From contig NZ_SNYV01000011.1 of the NCBI RefSeq assembly GCF_004363245.1, forward strand, positions 682,001 to 746,000: DNA of 64,000 nucleotides. The letters are read 5' to 3'. Position 1 is the stretch's first letter; every line of letters starts with the position of its first letter. The DNA is from Sphingobacterium yanglingense. Its GTDB lineage: Bacteria > Bacteroidota > Bacteroidia > Sphingobacteriales > Sphingobacteriaceae. This document shows positions 8,216 through 17,026 of this stretch, piece after piece. The notes beneath the pieces were generated by a model. It did no database searches. It had not been told where the DNA came from and worked only from the letters and a program-made list of their open reading frames with translations. The position numbers and the translations under genes were made by a program.

Positions 8216-9781
8216 ATGAAATTTAATAAACTTAATATATTAGCACTCTCTTTATTAGCAACAGCGCTATGTACAGTCAGTTGCACAAAAGACTTTGACA
8301 ATATCAATACAAACAAGCTTACTTATGGGCCAACGGAATTCGATCCGAACTTTGCATTATCTACTTCACAGTTGACCTACACAGGTAGTATTGATTTTGC
8401 TTACGAAACATGGCGAGCAAATTTAATATACTCAGGCACTATGATCCAAGGGCTTTCGAGTATTGCAAGCTACTGGTCAGGAGATAAATATTTAACGAAC
8501 CCAGGGTACACCTCTTCATATTGGGAAAGAGCGTATGATGAGCAAGTAAAACCTATTGTAGATGTTGTCGAGCTAACCCGTGGTAAAGAACAATATCACA
8601 ATATACATCAAGTAGGCCGTATCTGGAAAGCACTTATCTTTGCGCGGATTACAGATTTGTATGGTGATGTCCCATATTCAGAGGCGGGAATGGGCTACTA
8701 CAACAAAGCGCTTTCAACGAAGTACGATAAGCAAGAGAATATCTACAAGGATATGCTCAAGGAGATAGACGAAGCTGTAAATGCACTAAACCCATCATCT
8801 GATAAAGTAACTGGTGACATCATTTATGGAGGTGATATTGAGAAGTGGAAACGCTTCGGTAATAGTTTGATTTTACGCCTAGCGATGCGATTGACCAAAG
8901 TGGATGAGGCTACCGCAAAAACCTATGTCACTAAAGTGGTAGGAAATACTTTGACCAGTAATGATGAAAATGCCTTTCTAAAACATGATCTAAGTGGTGA
9001 CCGTATTACCCAAAACAGAAACAGTCAAGTTCTCTCAGGTCAGGACCCATGGTTCAGTAAATGGTCCAACACTTTTATTGACGTGCTAAAGAACACCAAC
9101 GATCCTCGGATAAAAGTAGCCGCAACAAAAGTTTTCTTAACAACAGCAGCAGAAATCAACCCTAATTTTGAAACGGACCCCGCAAAGCAAAAAGGAATGC
9201 CCAACGGTAAGGACAATCTAGGTAAGGAGTATGATGTGAAAACCGAGCCTAACTTTACGTCAATGCCTGAGTATTCTTCTCCGCACCCAGGTATGATCAA
9301 ACTAGATGGTATTACCTTCATTTTGACCTATGCAGAATGTGAATTACTATTGGCAGAGGCTGCTCAACGCTGGGGAATAGGTGGTTCCGCAGCAGATCAT
9401 TTTGCCAAGGGAGTAAAAGCAAGTATAACTTATCTTAAGCAATTTGATAGTAGATTGGCTATTTCTGATGCTGATGCAGACATTTATGTAGCTGCAAACC
9501 CACTAAATGGGGGAATAAAGCAAATCGCCCAACAGTACTGGATACACCATAATACCTCACTAAACTTCTATGAGTCTTGGTTTAACTGGAGAAGAACGGG
9601 ATATCCGGAACTGACACCAGTAGTCTATCCCGGCAACGCAACAAAGGGCACTATTCCGCGTAGATTTCCTTACCCATCTGCCGAAGAAGCAGGTACTAAC
9701 AGGGAGTACTTTAAAGCGGCAGCCGCAGCAGTACCGGGTGGAGATAATCTAACAGGCCGTGTATGGTGGGATAAACAATAG
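8216..9781 (+). CDS. SusD/RagB-family nutrient-binding outer-membrane lipoprotein
   Basis: I start at ATG 8216, preceded by AAGGAC, rather than at an upstream in-frame ATG inside susC. This gives 521 residues with a lipoprotein signal ending at Cys23 (LCTVSC). The sequence fits the SusD-like subfamily with a TPR-type helical scaffold (WKALIFARITDLYGDVPY is typical). It should cap the SusC barrel at the cell surface and capture substrate. It is translationally close to susC (13 bp after its stop) and to the next lipoprotein gene, whose ATG abuts its stop codon. Confidence 0.94.
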   Translation: MKFNKLNILALSLLATALCTVSCTKDFDNINTNKLTYGPTEFDPNFALSTSQLTYTGSIDFAYETWRANLIYSGTMIQGLSSIASYWSGDKYLTNPGYTSSYWERAYDEQVKPIVDVVELTRGKEQYHNIHQVGRIWKALIFARITDLYGDVPYSEAGMGYYNKALSTKYDKQENIYKDMLKEIDEAVNALNPSSDKVTGDIIYGGDIEKWKRFGNSLILRLAMRLTKVDEATAKTYVTKVVGNTLTSNDENAFLKHDLSGDRITQNRNSQVLSGQDPWFSKWSNTFIDVLKNTNDPRIKVAATKVFLTTAAEINPNFETDPAKQKGMPNGKDNLGKEYDVKTEPNFTSMPEYSSPHPGMIKLDGITFILTYAECELLLAEAAQRWGIGGSAADHFAKGVKASITYLKQFDSRLAISDADADIYVAANPLNGGIKQIAQQYWIHHNTSLNFYESWFNWRRTGYPELTPVVYPGNATKGTIPRRFPYPSAEEAGTNREYFKAAAAAVPGGDNLTGRVWWDKQ

Positions 9782-10222
9782 ATGAATATGCGTTTTTATA
9801 TACTAATCGCCGCAATGAGCGTTGTAGCCTGTCAAAAGACGGGCAATGACATCGAGGGAAGCTATAGACTCCTGGAAAGTACAACCATAAAAGGTAAGGA
9901 CACCATCCATGTACGGGTCGATACCACAAAAACAGAAATGATTAAGGTGATAAATGCAAGTCACTTTGCATTCTTTAATCATGACAAAAACCAGGGCAAG
10001 GACAGTACGGCCGCTTTCGTAAGTGGTGGTGGTACTTATGTACTGGAAGGGAGTACCTATACCGAAAACCTAGACTTCTGTACCTATAGGCCTTGGGAAG
10101 GTAAGCAATTTACCTTTGCGATATCTCTAAAGGGAGATACCTTAATCCAAGAGGGAATGGAAGAATTGCCAGAGCTCGGTATCAAACAGCATATTACCGA
10201 AAAGTATATAAGAATAAAATAA
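9782..10222 (+). CDS. Small lipoprotein, lipocalin-like (DUF4488-like)
   Basis: A 146-residue predicted lipoprotein with a short signal (FYILIAAMSVVAC; lipid-modified Cys at about residue 17). The remainder is beta-rich with GSYRLLES near the start, AFVSGGGTYVLEGSTY in the middle and ITEKYIRIK at the end. This pattern resembles lipocalin-like proteins often found at the end of Bacteroidota uptake loci, but the assignment is tentative. It starts directly after the susD stop and is followed by a terminator, so it is the last gene of the sigma/FecR/SusCD operon. It may help bind the same substrate. Confidence 0.75.
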   Translation: MNMRFYILIAAMSVVACQKTGNDIEGSYRLLESTTIKGKDTIHVRVDTTKTEMIKVINASHFAFFNHDKNQGKDSTAAFVSGGGTYVLEGSTYTENLDFCTYRPWEGKQFTFAISLKGDTLIQEGMEELPELGIKQHITEKYIRIK

Positions 10223-10240
10223 TTAATGGGTAGTAATGCA

Positions 10241-10278
10241 AGGTAGGTCAACCGTAAGAGTAGGCCTACCTTTTTTTA
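10241..10278 (+). terminator. Terminator of the SusCD operon
   Basis: AGGTAGGTC (10241-10249) pairs with GGCCTACCT (10263-10271) with one G-T pair, followed by a run of seven T. It sits 19 bp after the lipoprotein stop. Confidence 0.85.
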
Positions 10279-10280
10279 TA

Positions 10281-10472
10281 CTAGCGCTTGTAATTACAGC
10301 TGCCGCTATAAGCCGAACACCCCAGATTGAGAAAGGAAATAACGGCAAATATCAATCCCAATACGATAAATATCCATTCGTTACTGTGCCACCCCTGAGC
10401 AGCAACAACCAAGCCTAATGCAATCCTAAAAATTCGCATAAAGGTCCAATTTCTTAAAAACAGCTCTTTCAT
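10281..10472 (-). CDS. Small two-helix membrane protein (YgaP/DUF2892-like)
   Basis: A 63-residue protein with two predicted transmembrane helices (about residues 13-30 and 33-50) and a C-terminal tail with two cysteines (GCSAYSGSCNYKR). It resembles the short YgaP-type membrane domain. Its start overlaps the stop of the upstream methyltransferase gene by 4 bp, so the two are translationally coupled. The function is unknown. The cysteine pair suggests a thiol or sulfur-related role, but this is inference. Confidence 0.72.
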   Translation of the reverse strand: MKELFLRNWTFMRIFRIALGLVVAAQGWHSNEWIFIVLGLIFAVISFLNLGCSAYSGSCNYKR

Positions 10473-11062
10473 CTTTTTATTAAATTAATAAATAACTCTG
10501 TACCTGCCCGAGCATCGATACTGTTGTAACAGGCTTCAAAACGCTCGAACGTATAATATGCTTTAAATAGTGGCTCGTATCCGAGGGCATGACCGCCAAA
10601 CGGTGGACCACTGTAACCAAACTCCCGGTCAAACAATACACCTACAAGATGCCCGTCTGCTACCAATAGCTCAGATGTCTTGCGGGCATAGTCGCTACGT
10701 CTGCCCACGGGGATGGCACAAAAAAAAGTTTGCTCAATAATCAGATCAAATTGCCCTTGATAGGTAAAGAAATCCGCGCAGACAAAATTAATTGCTTCAG
10801 CATGCCGCACTTTATTCTTGGCGCTCGCAATCGCTGTAGAGGAGATGTCCAATACAGTGATATTCTGAAATCCAGCAGTAGCCAACCAATCGGCTTCATA
10901 CGCATTGCCACAACCTGGTATCAGGATATGTGCCTCCTTATTGGGGTACTGCTCCATATAGTGCACAATAGGGCGTGAAGGGTACCCAATGTCCCAACCA
11001 GTCTGTCTTGCCTTCCAACGATGCTCCCAGTATTCGGCATCTAGTTTTATATTCTCTTCCAT
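10469..11062 (-). CDS. SAM-dependent methyltransferase, TPMT-like family
   Basis: A 197-residue class I methyltransferase resembling the thiopurine S-methyltransferase superfamily. The N-terminal YWEHRWKARQTGWD is typical of that group, motif I is ILIPGCGNAYEADWL (about residues 46-60), an acidic VLDIS loop binds the SAM ribose, and ADFF marks the adenine-binding loop. The natural substrate is unknown; members methylate thiols, selenols or halides. The coupling to a small cysteine-bearing membrane protein is compatible with a thiol substrate. Confidence 0.85.
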   Translation of the reverse strand: MEENIKLDAEYWEHRWKARQTGWDIGYPSRPIVHYMEQYPNKEAHILIPGCGNAYEADWLATAGFQNITVLDISSTAIASAKNKVRHAEAINFVCADFFTYQGQFDLIIEQTFFCAIPVGRRSDYARKTSELLVADGHLVGVLFDREFGYSGPPFGGHALGYEPLFKAYYTFERFEACYNSIDARAGTELFINLIKR

Positions 11063-11285
11063 TGCTTCTTAAATAATCTTATGCTGACACCACCACTTTG
11101 CCCCAACGGCACTTCTATAAATCTATTCTATCTTCCTAAGATGCCTGCGAGATAAGGTTTGTCTTTTGCCGAAAGTTAACTATTCTACCACTATCTTTCT
11201 AACATACTAAGGTAAAGTTACAGTGAATAGGCAGGTGCGAAGGTGACTTATGTTACACACATTATACTTTGCCTCAAACAATACT

Positions 11286-11293
11286 TATCTTTG
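11286..11293 (+). promoter_or_regulatory. -7 box for the DsbA-family gene
   Basis: TATCTTTG matches the Bacteroidota -7 consensus TAnnTTTG and lies 31 nt before the chosen ATG. A TTTG occurs at 11268-11271, but the 14-nt spacing is short, so the upstream element is unclear. Confidence 0.45.
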
Positions 11294-11324
11294 TACTAAG
11301 GAATTTTAAAAAAATTGATTGCAG

Positions 11325-12038
11325 ATGGAAAAAATGAAAATCGAAATATGGAGTGACATCATGTGTCCCTTCTGTTATATTGGGAAACGTAAATTAGAAA
11401 AATCGATTGAAACTCTTCCAAATAAAGATGCCATAGAAATCGAATGGAAAAGCTATCAGCTGAATCCGGATTTGCAGACCGACACCTCGCAAAATATCAA
11501 CGATTATCTGTCTACGCACAAGGGAATGAGTCTAGAGCAAGCGCAGCAAATGAGCCAACAGGTAACGCAGATGGCTGCTGTAGAAGGCCTAGAATATCAT
11601 ATGGATAAAGCAGTTGTAGCCAACTCTTTCCGCGCGCATGTGTTTGCACATTTTGCGAAGAAGTACGGCAAACAGTTGGAAGCAGAAGAACTGCTTTTTA
11701 AAAGCTACTTTACGGAAGGTAAAAATGTAGACGATATCGCAGTATTAAAAGCGTTAGCTACACAATTGGGATTGGATGAAAACGAATTGGCCAGGGTGCT
11801 AGAGAGTGGAGAGCTGGATGATGAAGTAAAAATGGATATTCATGAGGCGCGCCAAATCGGTGTGCAAGGTGTACCTTTCTTTGTATACGACCGTAAATAC
11901 GCTATCTCAGGAGCGCAACCAAACGAATTATTTGTACAAACGCTAGAAAAGGCAATGTCAGAGTGGAAGGGTAGCAGTCTGCTACAGATTGTGGCGGAGC
12001 AAGATGGACCGAGCTGTGGCCCCGAAGGATGTGAGTAA
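11325..12038 (+). CDS. DsbA-family oxidoreductase, FrnE-like
   Basis: A thioredoxin-fold protein of 237 residues from ATG 11325. The in-frame TTG at 11319 is less likely. The CPFC active site lies near residue 12-15 (SDIMCPFCYIGKRKLE), followed by the helical insertion, and the cis-Pro loop is GVQGVPFFVYD near residue 186. There is no signal peptide, as in FrnE-type cytosolic members, so it probably handles disulfide exchange or stress in the cytoplasm. A C-terminal CGPEGCE motif adds two more cysteines. It is a single-gene unit closed by a strong terminator. Confidence 0.9.
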   Translation: MEKMKIEIWSDIMCPFCYIGKRKLEKSIETLPNKDAIEIEWKSYQLNPDLQTDTSQNINDYLSTHKGMSLEQAQQMSQQVTQMAAVEGLEYHMDKAVVANSFRAHVFAHFAKKYGKQLEAEELLFKSYFTEGKNVDDIAVLKALATQLGLDENELARVLESGELDDEVKMDIHEARQIGVQGVPFFVYDRKYAISGAQPNELFVQTLEKAMSEWKGSSLLQIVAEQDGPSCGPEGCE

Positions 12039-12042
12039 TATC

Positions 12043-12079
12043 AAAAAAGCCAGATTCGGAATGTAATCTGGCTTTTTTT
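12043..12079. terminator. Bidirectional terminator between convergent genes
   Basis: AAAAAAGCCAGATT (12043-12056) pairs with AATCTGGCTTTTTT (12065-12078). A-run and T-run flanks serve both the DsbA-like gene on plus and dgkA on minus. Confidence 0.9.
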
Positions 12080-12090
12080 GTAAATAGTAT

Positions 12091-12462
12091 CTAAGCTTTG
12101 AGATAAGCGATAATGTAAGGGGAAAATACAATAATTCCTACTATTGCTGCAATAATAGCATGGAGCAGGACCGCTGCAGCAGCCAGGTCCTTGACCTTTT
12201 TGATCGCGGGGCGCCTTTCCACGGATACGAAGTCTGCCAGATGCTCTATCGCTGTATTAAAAATTTCAGCAGATAGCACCATCGCGATCACAACCAGGAC
12301 AGCAAGCCACTCGTAACGGCCGATATTAAAAAGAAAACCGAGTGCTATAACAATAGCTGCAGCAACAAGGTGAATCTTTAGATTGACCTCCCCCTTGAAG
12401 GCTATCTTGAAGCCGTTGAAAGCCCACTTAAAGCTATCTATTCTCTTCTTGAACCTAGACAT
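12091..12462 (-). CDS. dgkA: Diacylglycerol kinase family membrane protein
   Basis: A 123-residue small integral-membrane lipid kinase. The conserved core EIFNTAIEHLADF (about residues 66-78) and KDLAAAAVLLHA (about 91-102) contain the acidic and lysine residues used for metal-ATP and lipid binding. Three transmembrane helices are evident. In E. coli DgkA recycles diacylglycerol; related enzymes phosphorylate undecaprenol, so the lipid substrate is not certain. It follows the acyl-CoA synthetase gene by 10 bp in an apparent two-gene operon of lipid metabolism. Confidence 0.92.
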   Translation of the reverse strand: MSRFKKRIDSFKWAFNGFKIAFKGEVNLKIHLVAAAIVIALGFLFNIGRYEWLAVLVVIAMVLSAEIFNTAIEHLADFVSVERRPAIKKVKDLAAAAVLLHAIIAAIVGIIVFSPYIIAYLKA

Positions 12463-12472
12463 AATAATTCAT

Positions 12473-14251
12473 TTAGGCAGAATGATATAACTCATCAAAT
12501 AGCACTTTATACTTTGACAGAATTACCTTGCGTTTCATCTTTAATGTAGGTGTAAGTTCACCGCCTTCAATAGTAAACTCCTCCGTTAGAATAATAGGCT
12601 TTTTAATTTGCTCCCAATTTCCAAAATGCTGATTAGCCAACCGGATTTCACTATTTATCTTCTTAAGAATAGCGTCCTGCTTCAGGAATTCTTCTTTCGG
12701 CAAGCTGAGTAGCTCTGAAGCATTGGTGCGTGCCCATTCCAACAGGTTAGAATAATTGGGAACGATATAGGCTGAAGCGAATTTCTGTCCATCTCCAATG
12801 ACCATAGCCTGCTCGATAAATGGAGACTCGACGAGTCTTTTCTCAATAGGTTGAGGGGTTACATATTTACCCCCAGATATCTTGAACATCTCTTTTTTGC
12901 GATCTATAATCCTTATAAAACGTCCTTCTTCGAGTACAGCAATATCTCCGGTATGCAGCCAACCATCGATAATGGTCTTACTGGTTTCTTCGGGATCTTT
13001 ATAATAGCCCATCATCACATTGGGTCCCTTTACCAAAATCTCTCCATCCTCGGCCAACTTGACTTCAACATATTTCACCGCTAGACCAACCGTGCCAATA
13101 CGTACACCGTGAAGATAATGATTCACGGCAATAAGAGGGGAGGCTTCGGTCAATCCATATCCTTCATAAACTGGAATACCAGCGGCAAGAAACATTCGCG
13201 CAAGTTTATTATGTAAAGAGGCTGAGCCCGAGGCGATAGTAATAAGATGACCACCAAGGGCTTCATACCATTTGTTGAGCACAAGTTTTCGTGCTAGGGA
13301 CAGTTTAAAATTATATACGGTACTCCGTTTCTGGGGATTCGGGTCATAACCATCGGCAACTCCTACCGCCCAATCGAACACCTTGCGCTTCACACCAGAC
13401 AACTCGTGTCCTGTTTTCATTATCTTCTCATATACCTTCTCTAATATACGGGGAACAGCGGTCATAATATGTGGCTTCACCTCGCCGATATTCTGCCCGA
13501 TTTTGTCCAATGATTCGGCAATATGAATTGTAATACCAATATACATATAGGTATATACGACCATACGTTCGTATGCATGACAAGGAGGGAGGAAGGTGAG
13601 ACCACGATCGAATGCCTGGCAAGGAGTGATATCCCGTGCGGACATGACATTAAAGACAATGTTATTATGGGACAACATAACTCCTTTAGGTTTGCCAGTA
13701 GTGCCTGAAGTATATATCAAGGTTGCCAAATCAGTAGGAAGTATCTTGTCCCGATAGTTATCTAACATAGCAGGATCCTGACCGGCAGCCAACTCTTTCA
13801 ATTCGTTCCAGCTACGGACATCTTCTGCCTCCTGAATACAGAAAATGTATTTGAGCGTGTAAATAGCTTCTTTAATATTATTGATTCGCTTGTATAACGA
13901 TTTATTCCCAACAACACAGAGCTTAATTTCTGCATCATTAAAGATGTACTGGTAATCGGCATCTGTTATATTGGGATACATGGCTACAACGACGCCTCCG
14001 ACTTGCTGTATAGCGAAATCCATGATATGCCACTCGACACTACTGTCGGCAATCAAACCGACTTTCTCGCCGCGCTCTATACCAAGGGATAGCAGACCAA
14101 GTGATATGCGGTCTACCTCATTCAAAAAATCTGCTGTCAAGAGGTATTTCCATTCTCCACCCTGTTTGTATCCAAACATCGGTAAATTGGGGTATAGTTT
14201 AATCTGACGTCTAGCCAAATCAAATAATCTTAAATTCTGTGTATCAATCAT
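12473..14251 (-). CDS. Long-chain acyl-CoA synthetase (AMP-binding)
   Basis: A 592-residue ANL-superfamily enzyme that activates fatty acids to acyl-CoA via acyl-adenylate. The ATP-binding loop is YTSGTTGKPKG at residues 180-190, GYGLTEASPLI carries the A5 motif, and HTGDIAVLEEGRFIRIIDRKKEMFKISGGKYV is the hinge and C-terminal lysine region (cited here by key parts TGD, DRKKE and GGKYV). Length and domain order fit the FadD15/FAA-type long-chain group. It is first in an operon with dgkA and divergent from cstA. The promoter is at 14332-14365. Confidence 0.93.
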   Translation of the reverse strand: MIDTQNLRLFDLARRQIKLYPNLPMFGYKQGGEWKYLLTADFLNEVDRISLGLLSLGIERGEKVGLIADSSVEWHIMDFAIQQVGGVVVAMYPNITDADYQYIFNDAEIKLCVVGNKSLYKRINNIKEAIYTLKYIFCIQEAEDVRSWNELKELAAGQDPAMLDNYRDKILPTDLATLIYTSGTTGKPKGVMLSHNNIVFNVMSARDITPCQAFDRGLTFLPPCHAYERMVVYTYMYIGITIHIAESLDKIGQNIGEVKPHIMTAVPRILEKVYEKIMKTGHELSGVKRKVFDWAVGVADGYDPNPQKRSTVYNFKLSLARKLVLNKWYEALGGHLITIASGSASLHNKLARMFLAAGIPVYEGYGLTEASPLIAVNHYLHGVRIGTVGLAVKYVEVKLAEDGEILVKGPNVMMGYYKDPEETSKTIIDGWLHTGDIAVLEEGRFIRIIDRKKEMFKISGGKYVTPQPIEKRLVESPFIEQAMVIGDGQKFASAYIVPNYSNLLEWARTNASELLSLPKEEFLKQDAILKKINSEIRLANQHFGNWEQIKKPIILTEEFTIEGGELTPTLKMKRKVILSKYKVLFDELYHSA

Positions 14252-14331
14252 ATTCTAGCAGGACTGTATTAACTATATACAATCTTAATATGTAATGGTT
14301 TCTATTATGTTACGTTTTATAAATACGGGTG

Positions 14332-14365
14332 CAAAAATAGTAAATAAACTGTCTTTTAAAACAAA
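14332..14365 (-). promoter_or_regulatory. Promoter of the acyl-CoA synthetase-dgkA operon
   Basis: On the minus strand TTTG (14362-14365), a 22-nt spacer and TATTTTTG (14332-14339) fit the Bacteroidota consensus. The predicted 5' untranslated region is about 75 nt. Confidence 0.5.
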
Positions 14366-14462
14366 AGAGTGTAGCGTCTGTTTTTAAAAAAAATTAAAAA
14401 CATATATCTAAATAATGATTTTATTTATATTTTTACTGTTATAACAATCAAGCTATAAATCT

Positions 14463-16304
14463 ATGGAGTATCTAAATGGAGTAAACGCGTTAACTCTAAT
14501 TTTCACCTCACTACTTATTTTCGCAATTGCCTACCGCTTCTACGGTATTTTCATGGCCAATAAAGTGCTTCGTTTGAACAATAAAAACGAGACACCTGCC
14601 CACGAATTTGCGGATGGACAAGACTATGTCTCGACCAATAGAAATGTTTTATTCGGTCACCATTTTGCAGCTATTGCCGCAGCAGGGCCACTCGTGGGGC
14701 CAGTACTTGCTGCACAATTTGGTTATCTACCCGGAACACTTTGGATTCTGATAGGTTGTGTATTGGCCGGAGGAGTGCACGATATGATTGTTCTATTCGC
14801 CTCGATACGTCACAAAGGGGAGAGCTTAGCTTCTATAGCCTATAAGGAAATCGGTAAAATTACGGGTACTATAACCGGAATAGCTGTTCTACTAATTCTA
14901 ATCCTGACCCTAGCTGGACTTTCACTGGCCTGCATAAGCGCAATGCATGAAGCATCCTGGTCTTTATTTACGGTGATTATCACTATGCCGATAGCCATAC
15001 TAATGGGGCTTATTATGCGATACCGCAAAGATTCAGTAACATTAGCTAGTGTCATAGGTGGGGTATTATTGATTATCGGTATAATTGGGGGGCACCATCT
15101 CATGGAATATGAACAGATAAGCAATTTATTCCATTGGAATATTGGGACTATCTCGATCGCTATCACGGTATACGGTTTTCTAGCTTCGGTACTCCCAATG
15201 TGGCTGCTATTGGTTCCAAGGGACTATCTGTCTACCTATCTCAAAATCGGCACAATACTAATGCTAGCAGTAGGTATTATATTTGTACAGCCTACCTTAC
15301 AGATGCCAGCTTTCACAGAATTCGTATTTGGAGGTGGACCGGTAATCGGGGGACCTGTATTGCCATTTATATTTATTGTTATCGCCTGTGGCGCTATCTC
15401 AGGCTTCCACGCGGTGATAGCTACTGGGACGACTCCGAAAATGCTTGCAAATGAACGGGAGATTTTGTTTGTTGGATATGGAGCTATGCTCGTGGAGGGC
15501 TTTGTCGCACTGATGGCATTAATCGCGGCATGTACGCTGATGCCGGGAGATTACTTTGCGATTAATACTCCGGTAGCCGCTTATGATGCTTTTATAGCAA
15601 AACACCCGGAACTGGTCGCTGTAGACTTAAATCATTTTATAGAAAGAATTGGCATAGACTTGCATGGAAGGACGGGAGGAGCAGTATCTCTGGCGGTAGG
15701 TATGGCGCATATCTTTGATAATATTCCTTTTATGGATGATGTGATGGCCTACTGGTATAATTTCGCAATAATGTTTGAAGCCGTCTTTATACTGACAGCT
15801 ATTGATGCTGGGACCAGAGTAGGACGTTTTTTTCTACAGGAGATGATGGGAAATGTTATTCCTAAATTCAAAGATAAAAATTGGCTTCCGGGGATATTGA
15901 TAAGTAGCTTTCTATTTACTTTCTCGTGGGGCTACCTTGTTTACACGGGGAATGTAAGCAGCATTTGGCCGCTGTTTGGTATCAGTAATCAGCTATTAGC
16001 GGCCTGTGGGCTCATTGTATGCACAACTATGCTCATCCGTATGGACCGTGGAAAATATGCACTATGTACGGCCATACCAGGAATATTTATGGCCATTATT
16101 ACGTTCTGGGCAGGATATGAGCAAGTGATAAATGTTTATCTTCCCAATAAACAGCTATTATTGGCTGCGCTTGCTGTCTTTGCCATGATCCTGATGTTAA
16201 TCGTCTTTGTTGGTGCGTTTTCTAAGTGGTATAAACTGATCCAAAAGAAAGCGATATACACGGATTTCTACGGAGAGCAGGTAAAGGAAATCGTAGAACG
16301 GTAG
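14463..16304 (+). CDS. cstA: Carbon starvation protein CstA family transporter
   Basis: A 613-residue polytopic inner-membrane protein with roughly 16-18 hydrophobic helices. Family hallmarks are FGHHFAAIAAAGPLVGPVLA (about residues 64-83), GGVHDMIVLFASIRHKG, and ISGFHAVIATGTTPKML in the core. CstA-type proteins import peptides or pyruvate, in E. coli mainly under carbon limitation. The length matches the shorter CstA group of Gram-positives and Bacteroidota. It is monocistronic, ending at a hairpin, and divergent from the acyl-CoA synthetase operon. Confidence 0.94.
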   Translation: MEYLNGVNALTLIFTSLLIFAIAYRFYGIFMANKVLRLNNKNETPAHEFADGQDYVSTNRNVLFGHHFAAIAAAGPLVGPVLAAQFGYLPGTLWILIGCVLAGGVHDMIVLFASIRHKGESLASIAYKEIGKITGTITGIAVLLILILTLAGLSLACISAMHEASWSLFTVIITMPIAILMGLIMRYRKDSVTLASVIGGVLLIIGIIGGHHLMEYEQISNLFHWNIGTISIAITVYGFLASVLPMWLLLVPRDYLSTYLKIGTILMLAVGIIFVQPTLQMPAFTEFVFGGGPVIGGPVLPFIFIVIACGAISGFHAVIATGTTPKMLANEREILFVGYGAMLVEGFVALMALIAACTLMPGDYFAINTPVAAYDAFIAKHPELVAVDLNHFIERIGIDLHGRTGGAVSLAVGMAHIFDNIPFMDDVMAYWYNFAIMFEAVFILTAIDAGTRVGRFFLQEMMGNVIPKFKDKNWLPGILISSFLFTFSWGYLVYTGNVSSIWPLFGISNQLLAACGLIVCTTMLIRMDRGKYALCTAIPGIFMAIITFWAGYEQVINVYLPNKQLLLAALAVFAMILMLIVFVGAFSKWYKLIQKKAIYTDFYGEQVKEIVER

Positions 16305-16315
16305 AATAAAGGAAA

Positions 16316-16347
16316 AGCCCAATAATATCGCACGTTATTATTGGGCT
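16316..16347 (+). terminator. Stem-loop after cstA
   Basis: AGCCCAATAATA (16316-16327) pairs perfectly with TATTATTGGGCT (16336-16347), 11 bp after the cstA stop. There is no T-run after it, so termination efficiency is uncertain. Confidence 0.55.
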
Positions 16348-16475
16348 AAGGAAGTATATTGTAATTATAAGTGATTAATAAAATATTTTTTACAATCTAA
16401 TACTTAATAATCAAAGTGCATGCCAAAATCTCAAAGAGAAAAGAGCATGATATTGTAATACAGCAAAATACACTA

Positions 16476-16501
16476 TTTTTGTAGAGATTAATCTACAAAA
16501 A
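16476..16501 (-). terminator. Terminator of the small acetyltransferase gene
   Basis: TTTTTGTAGA (16476-16485) and TCTACAAAAA (16492-16501) form a perfect 10-bp stem with a 6-nt loop, 16 bp past the stop of the minus-strand gene. Confidence 0.7.
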
Positions 16502-16517
16502 CAGGTGCCGACAACTA

Positions 16518-16844
16518 TTACAAATCCGAATAAGCAGGAAAAGCAGGATCTACAATCCGCTTCCATTCTGGGTTCTTCTTGATATAGGCAAATACGTAGG
16601 GACAGTAAGGCATCAGCTTCCGCCCGTCCTGCTCGATGAACAGGAGGGTCTTCTCTACGACTGCTGCTGCAGCTCCAGTACCTTTAAGCTCCGGAGCTGC
16701 TTCAGTATGTATCAACGCAATACGACTCCTAGTCTCCTTAAAATCTATAAATGCCAAATGACCGTTGACATTTATCTCAAAACGATGATCTAAATCATTT
16801 TTAACCAGCGGAATATCTATTAGCTCTTCTCTCATATCTATCAC
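16518..16844 (-). CDS. Small GCN5-related N-acetyltransferase (YjdJ type)
   Basis: A 108-residue protein matching the short Gcn5-related acetyltransferase family: two beta strands (GHLAFIDFKETRSRIALIH), a compact acetyl-CoA loop (ELKGTGAAAAVVEKTL) and the C-terminal PYCPYVFAYIKKNPEW motif. These proteins are about half a normal GNAT, and their substrates are generally unknown. The start may be Met1 or Met4 (16835). It is transcribed alone, with a promoter at 16866-16896 and a terminator at 16476-16501. Confidence 0.85.
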   Translation of the reverse strand: MIDMREELIDIPLVKNDLDHRFEINVNGHLAFIDFKETRSRIALIHTEAAPELKGTGAAAAVVEKTLLFIEQDGRKLMPYCPYVFAYIKKNPEWKRIVDPAFPAYSDL

Positions 16845-16865
16845 TTCTCTATTTTAATTCTGATT

Positions 16866-16896
16866 CAAACCTACATAAATTCGCTTTTACAGGCAA
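16866..16896 (-). promoter_or_regulatory. Promoter of the small acetyltransferase gene
   Basis: Minus-strand TTG (16894-16896), a 20-nt spacer and TAGGTTTG (16866-16873), the latter 21 nt from the start codon. It overlaps the long hairpin at 16877-16929. Confidence 0.45.
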
Positions 16897-16929
16897 TATA
16901 TAATTGCATCGTAATATAAAAGCGAATTT
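16877..16929. other. Long inverted repeat with nested inner stem
   Basis: AAATTCGCTTTTA (16877-16889) is fully complementary to TAAAAGCGAATTT (16917-16929). The 27-nt interior contains GCAAT/ATTGC. It lies between the sugar dehydrogenase stop and the acetyltransferase start. It may end the dehydrogenase transcript but lacks a T-run on the minus strand. Confidence 0.5.
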
Positions 16930-17026
16930 AATAGCTCTCCTCATCCCATTTAATTTCTTTTACAGAGGAAATATAACCTTGTCTCGTTTCCTAAAAACTA
17001 ATATAGATTAAGAAATAAGCCATAGA

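Noticed and set aside
10236..10418. 60-residue plus-strand open frame after the SusCD operon
   Set aside because: It begins on the terminator hairpin and is antisense to the small membrane protein gene.
16474..16481. TATTTTTG resembling a -7 promoter box
   Set aside because: It is part of a perfect hairpin between two convergent genes with no gene downstream on the plus strand.
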